In this document: positions 62,258-64,000 of the stretch, one piece after another
Position numbering within the stretch: the stretch's first letter is position 1
Layout of the letters: the number at the start of each line of letters is the position of its first letter
Assembly (NCBI GenBank): GCA_020633435.1
Contig: JACKDP010000006.1
Coordinates: forward strand, 503,989 to 567,988
DNA length: 64,000 nucleotides
Origin: Myxococcales bacterium
Lineage (GTDB): Bacteria; Myxococcota_A; Bradymonadia; UBA7976; UBA1532
Reading direction: 5' to 3'
The notes under the pieces: generated by a model
Seen by the model: only the letters and a program-made list of their open reading frames with translations
What the model was told of the DNA's origin: nothing
Databases searched by the model: none
Program-made: the position numbers and the translations under genes

Positions 62258-64000
62258 TCACTCGATCACCAGGGCGTAGGGGGGCACGGCCGCCCCACCC
62301 GCGCCCCGCACCACCACGGTCCCCAGCCGCCGGTCGGCGGCCAGGAAGGCGGCGGGCAGGACGACCCGGCAGCCCTGGTGATCGGTGACGGACTGATACG
62401 GAGGGCCGGCGTCCAGGTCGACGCGCAGCTCCACCGCCGGGCACGGGGCGCCATCGAGCCCGGCGACGCGGAAGCTGAAGAGGCCGCCCAGCTGGAACGC
62501 GAGCTGGGCCTCCTGGCCAGCCGGGATGGCCGGCTGGGGGTAGCGCCCGACCGTCAGCACGATGTCGCGCAGGGGGCCCTCGGGCGGTCGGATCCGCACG
62601 CGCCACCGCTCGCGGCCGAGGCTACGGGCCAGCGTCAGCAGCAGGGGTCCGGCGGACAGCTCTCCCCAGAAGATGGTCGTCGGCCAGCGATCGCACCGGC
62701 TGGTGTGGCGGGCGATGAAGCGCCCGGACGTGTCCACCAGCGTCGCGGTGAGGCTGCGACACTCGGGATCGATGGGATCCCAGGGTTCGATCTCGACGCG
62801 CTGCAGCCCGGCCCGCTGCACGTTCAGCATGACCGCGGTGAAGTCCGGGTTGCCGGCGTCGAAGGCGATCCCCTGCTCCAGGCCAGCTGGGGGGACGCCG
62901 ATGGGATCCCAGACCGGCAGGCGGGGGCGGAAGCCCAGGACGTAGGGCGGCGAGACGGCCGCGTCGCCGTGGCTGATCTCCAGCTCGTAGCGGCCCGGCG
63001 GCAAGATGGCGGTGTCGTGCTGCAGCCTGCAAGGGCCGTCCAGGCCGTAGGTCCGGCTGCCCGGGTAGTCGAAGTCGGGCATGCGCAGGCCGTGCTCGTC
63101 GTAGCGCCGCAGCGTGATGTCCCGGTTCGCGGGGCAGGCGTCGGGGAAGGTCAGGGTGAACGTCGTCCGGGAGAGACGCTCCACGTCCAGGCGGAAGCGG
63201 TGCGGCTGCCCGGCGCGCAGGCTGGCGCCGCGGACCTCGCCGTCGACCAGGGGCGGGCAGCAGCCACCGGCACAGTTGTCGGGCCCGTCCGGCACCAGGG
63301 TGCACAGGTCGCCGCAGATGGCCCCCACGCGTCGGCGGATGGCGGGGGGCTCGAGCGACGGCTCCCCGAGGACGCAGGCGCACTCGCCGTCGATGCAGGC
63401 CTCGACGCTGTTGGCGAGGAGGCCGCCGCAGGCCCCGTCGCAGCCACCGCCCATGCCGCCCACGCCGCCCACGCCGCCCATGCCGCCCACGCCGCCCATG
63501 CCGCCCGCGCCCGCCTCGCAGGCCGCCGCGACGGCGCAGTCCGGGTCGTCGCAGTCGGTCAGGCCGTCGCCGTCGTTGTCGCGCCCGTCCAGGCAGAAGC
63601 CGGCCTCGACGGGCTGGCAGACCGAGATGAGGGGGTTGCGGCTGCACGCGAAGTCGGCGCAGTCGACGAACCCGTTGCCGTCGTTGTCGACGCCGTCGGC
63701 GCAGTCCGCGTCGGTCGCCTCGTTGGGGGCGCACACATGGACCCAGGGGTTCTGGCTGCAGTCGCGGTCGTCGCAGTCGAGGAAGCCGTCGCCGTCGTCG
63801 TCGACGCCGTTGGTGCACCGCTCGTCGCTGTTCTCCCGCTCGCCGGGGCAGACCGTCACCGCCGGGTTGGCGCGGCAGTGGGCGTCGGCGCAGTCCACCT
63901 GGCCGTCGCCGTCGTCATCGACGCCGTTGCGACAGAGCGCGTCGGTGGACTCGTTGCCGATGGCGTCGGGCTGGCCGCCCGCGCCGCCTGCGCCGCCATC
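62258..64000 (-). CDS. Large Cys/Asp-rich secreted protein with acidic Ca-binding-type repeats (5' end beyond window)
   Basis: At least 580 residues; open at base 64000. The N-terminal part shown has Gly-Ala-Gly sequence, then about four repeats of the 'NGVDDDGDGFLDCDDRDC' type (thrombospondin-3/calcium-binding style) separated by Cys pairs. A GGMGGVGG low-complexity tract is next, then a Cys-rich block ('CDGACGGLL', 'CIDGECACVLGEP', 'CGDLCTLVPDGPDNCAGGCCPP'). The last 330 residues are beta-sandwich-like with 'GQPHRFRLDVERLSRTTFTLTF' and 'LPPGRYELEISHGD', reminiscent of pre-peptidase/bacterial surface domains. Probably a cell-surface protein; no catalytic motif seen. Confidence 0.82.
   Translation of the reverse strand, partial: DGGAGGAGGQPDAIGNESTDALCRNGVDDDGDGQVDCADAHCRANPAVTVCPGERENSDERCTNGVDDDGDGFLDCDDRDCSQNPWVHVCAPNEATDADCADGVDNDGNGFVDCADFACSRNPLISVCQPVEAGFCLDGRDNDGDGLTDCDDPDCAVAAACEAGAGGMGGVGGMGGVGGVGGMGGGCDGACGGLLANSVEACIDGECACVLGEPSLEPPAIRRRVGAICGDLCTLVPDGPDNCAGGCCPPLVDGEVRGASLRAGQPHRFRLDVERLSRTTFTLTFPDACPANRDITLRRYDEHGLRMPDFDYPGSRTYGLDGPCRLQHDTAILPPGRYELEISHGDAAVSPPYVLGFRPRLPVWDPIGVPPAGLEQGIAFDAGNPDFTAVMLNVQRAGLQRVEIEPWDPIDPECRSLTATLVDTSGRFIARHTSRCDRWPTTIFWGELSAGPLLLTLARSLGRERWRVRIRPPEGPLRDIVLTVGRYPQPAIPAGQEAQLAFQLGGLFSFRVAGLDGAPCPAVELRVDLDAGPPYQSVTDHQGCRVVLPAAFLAADRRLGTVVVRGAGGAAVPPYALVIE
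63447..63509 (-). repeat. GGMGGVGG coding repeat (9-bp units)
   Basis: Runs of GCCGCCCAT/GCCGCCCAC on the plus strand encode GGMGGV units on the minus strand. The tract is short and in frame, linking the acidic repeats and the Cys-rich block of the secreted protein. Confidence 0.75.

Overview
The window is very GC-rich, gene-dense bacterial DNA, and no non-coding stretch exceeds about 230 bases. Several traits point to a myxobacterium-like organism (Myxococcota, formerly Deltaproteobacteria). There are many lipoproteins whose lipobox is followed by a low-complexity Asp/Ala/Pro linker. There are Cys-rich secreted proteins with 'NGVDDDGDG'-type acidic repeats, two eukaryotic-type Ser/Thr kinases, a CsgG/TolB-like plus FGE-sulfatase fusion, and an Mla-type envelope lipid transport operon. 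This placement is inferred from gene style; there is no rRNA or marker phylogeny in the window. Long open frames opposite genes are common here, and I treated them as shadows of the high-GC coding strand.

Layout. 1-6.4 kb (minus strand): two paralogous BPI/TULIP-like lipoproteins, a methyltransferase and the start of an acyl-CoA ligase. 6.6-8.4 kb (plus): an acidic duplicated protein coupled to a thiolase. 8.4-10.8 kb: a cytochrome c'-like protein, a staphylococcal-nuclease-like protein and a Tat-exported MsrP-type molybdoenzyme. 10.9-15.8 kb: a beta-propeller protein coupled to a polytopic membrane protein with an HExxH motif, then a coiled-coil lipoprotein. 15.8-19.9 kb: alpha-glucan phosphorylase, a degenerate polysaccharide deacetylase homologue and a DHH phosphoesterase. 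19.9-22.8 kb: tRNA-Leu(UAA), followed 16 nt later by a HEPN-like/Ser-Thr kinase fusion. 22.8-30.1 kb: mostly secreted or lipoproteins (Cys-rich, FGE-like, lamin-tail, zinc-protease-like), a CBS protein and a lone receiver.

30.3-34.9 kb (minus): two MuiA-family (DUF4139) exported proteins and an HSDL2-like SDR. 35-36.2 kb: a Cys-rich lipoprotein whose frame breaks inside Gly-Met repeats. 36.2-42.9 kb (minus): an eight-gene, tightly overlapping run. It holds an MlaD-like MCE protein, two MlaF-like ATPases, two MlaE-like permeases, a TPR lipoprotein, threonine aldolase and a small beta-barrel protein. The two ATPases have complementary motif defects, which predicts an asymmetric heterodimeric transporter. 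43-46.7 kb: a Cys-rich MepA-like lipoprotein and a peptidoglycan-binding protein.

46.7-50.1 kb (minus): ndk-rlmN-mtnP-pfkB operon with a recognisable promoter. 50.1-54.5 kb (minus): an overlapping operon of a Cache-type sensor, a NamZ-like muramidase, a degenerate phosphoesterase and a NadD-DUF2520 fusion. 54.6-59.4 kb: a lipoprotein, a VOC protein and a bifunctional PutA. 59.5-64 kb: a zinc-ribbon Ser/Thr kinase with an apparent frame break at its 3' end, a PEGA protein coupled to it, and the 3' part of a large Cys/Asp-rich secreted protein running off the window.

Most products act at the cell envelope: lipid transport, murein metabolism, surface lipoproteins and signalling. Four-base start/stop overlaps (ATGA or GTGA) recur and were used to choose many start codons.
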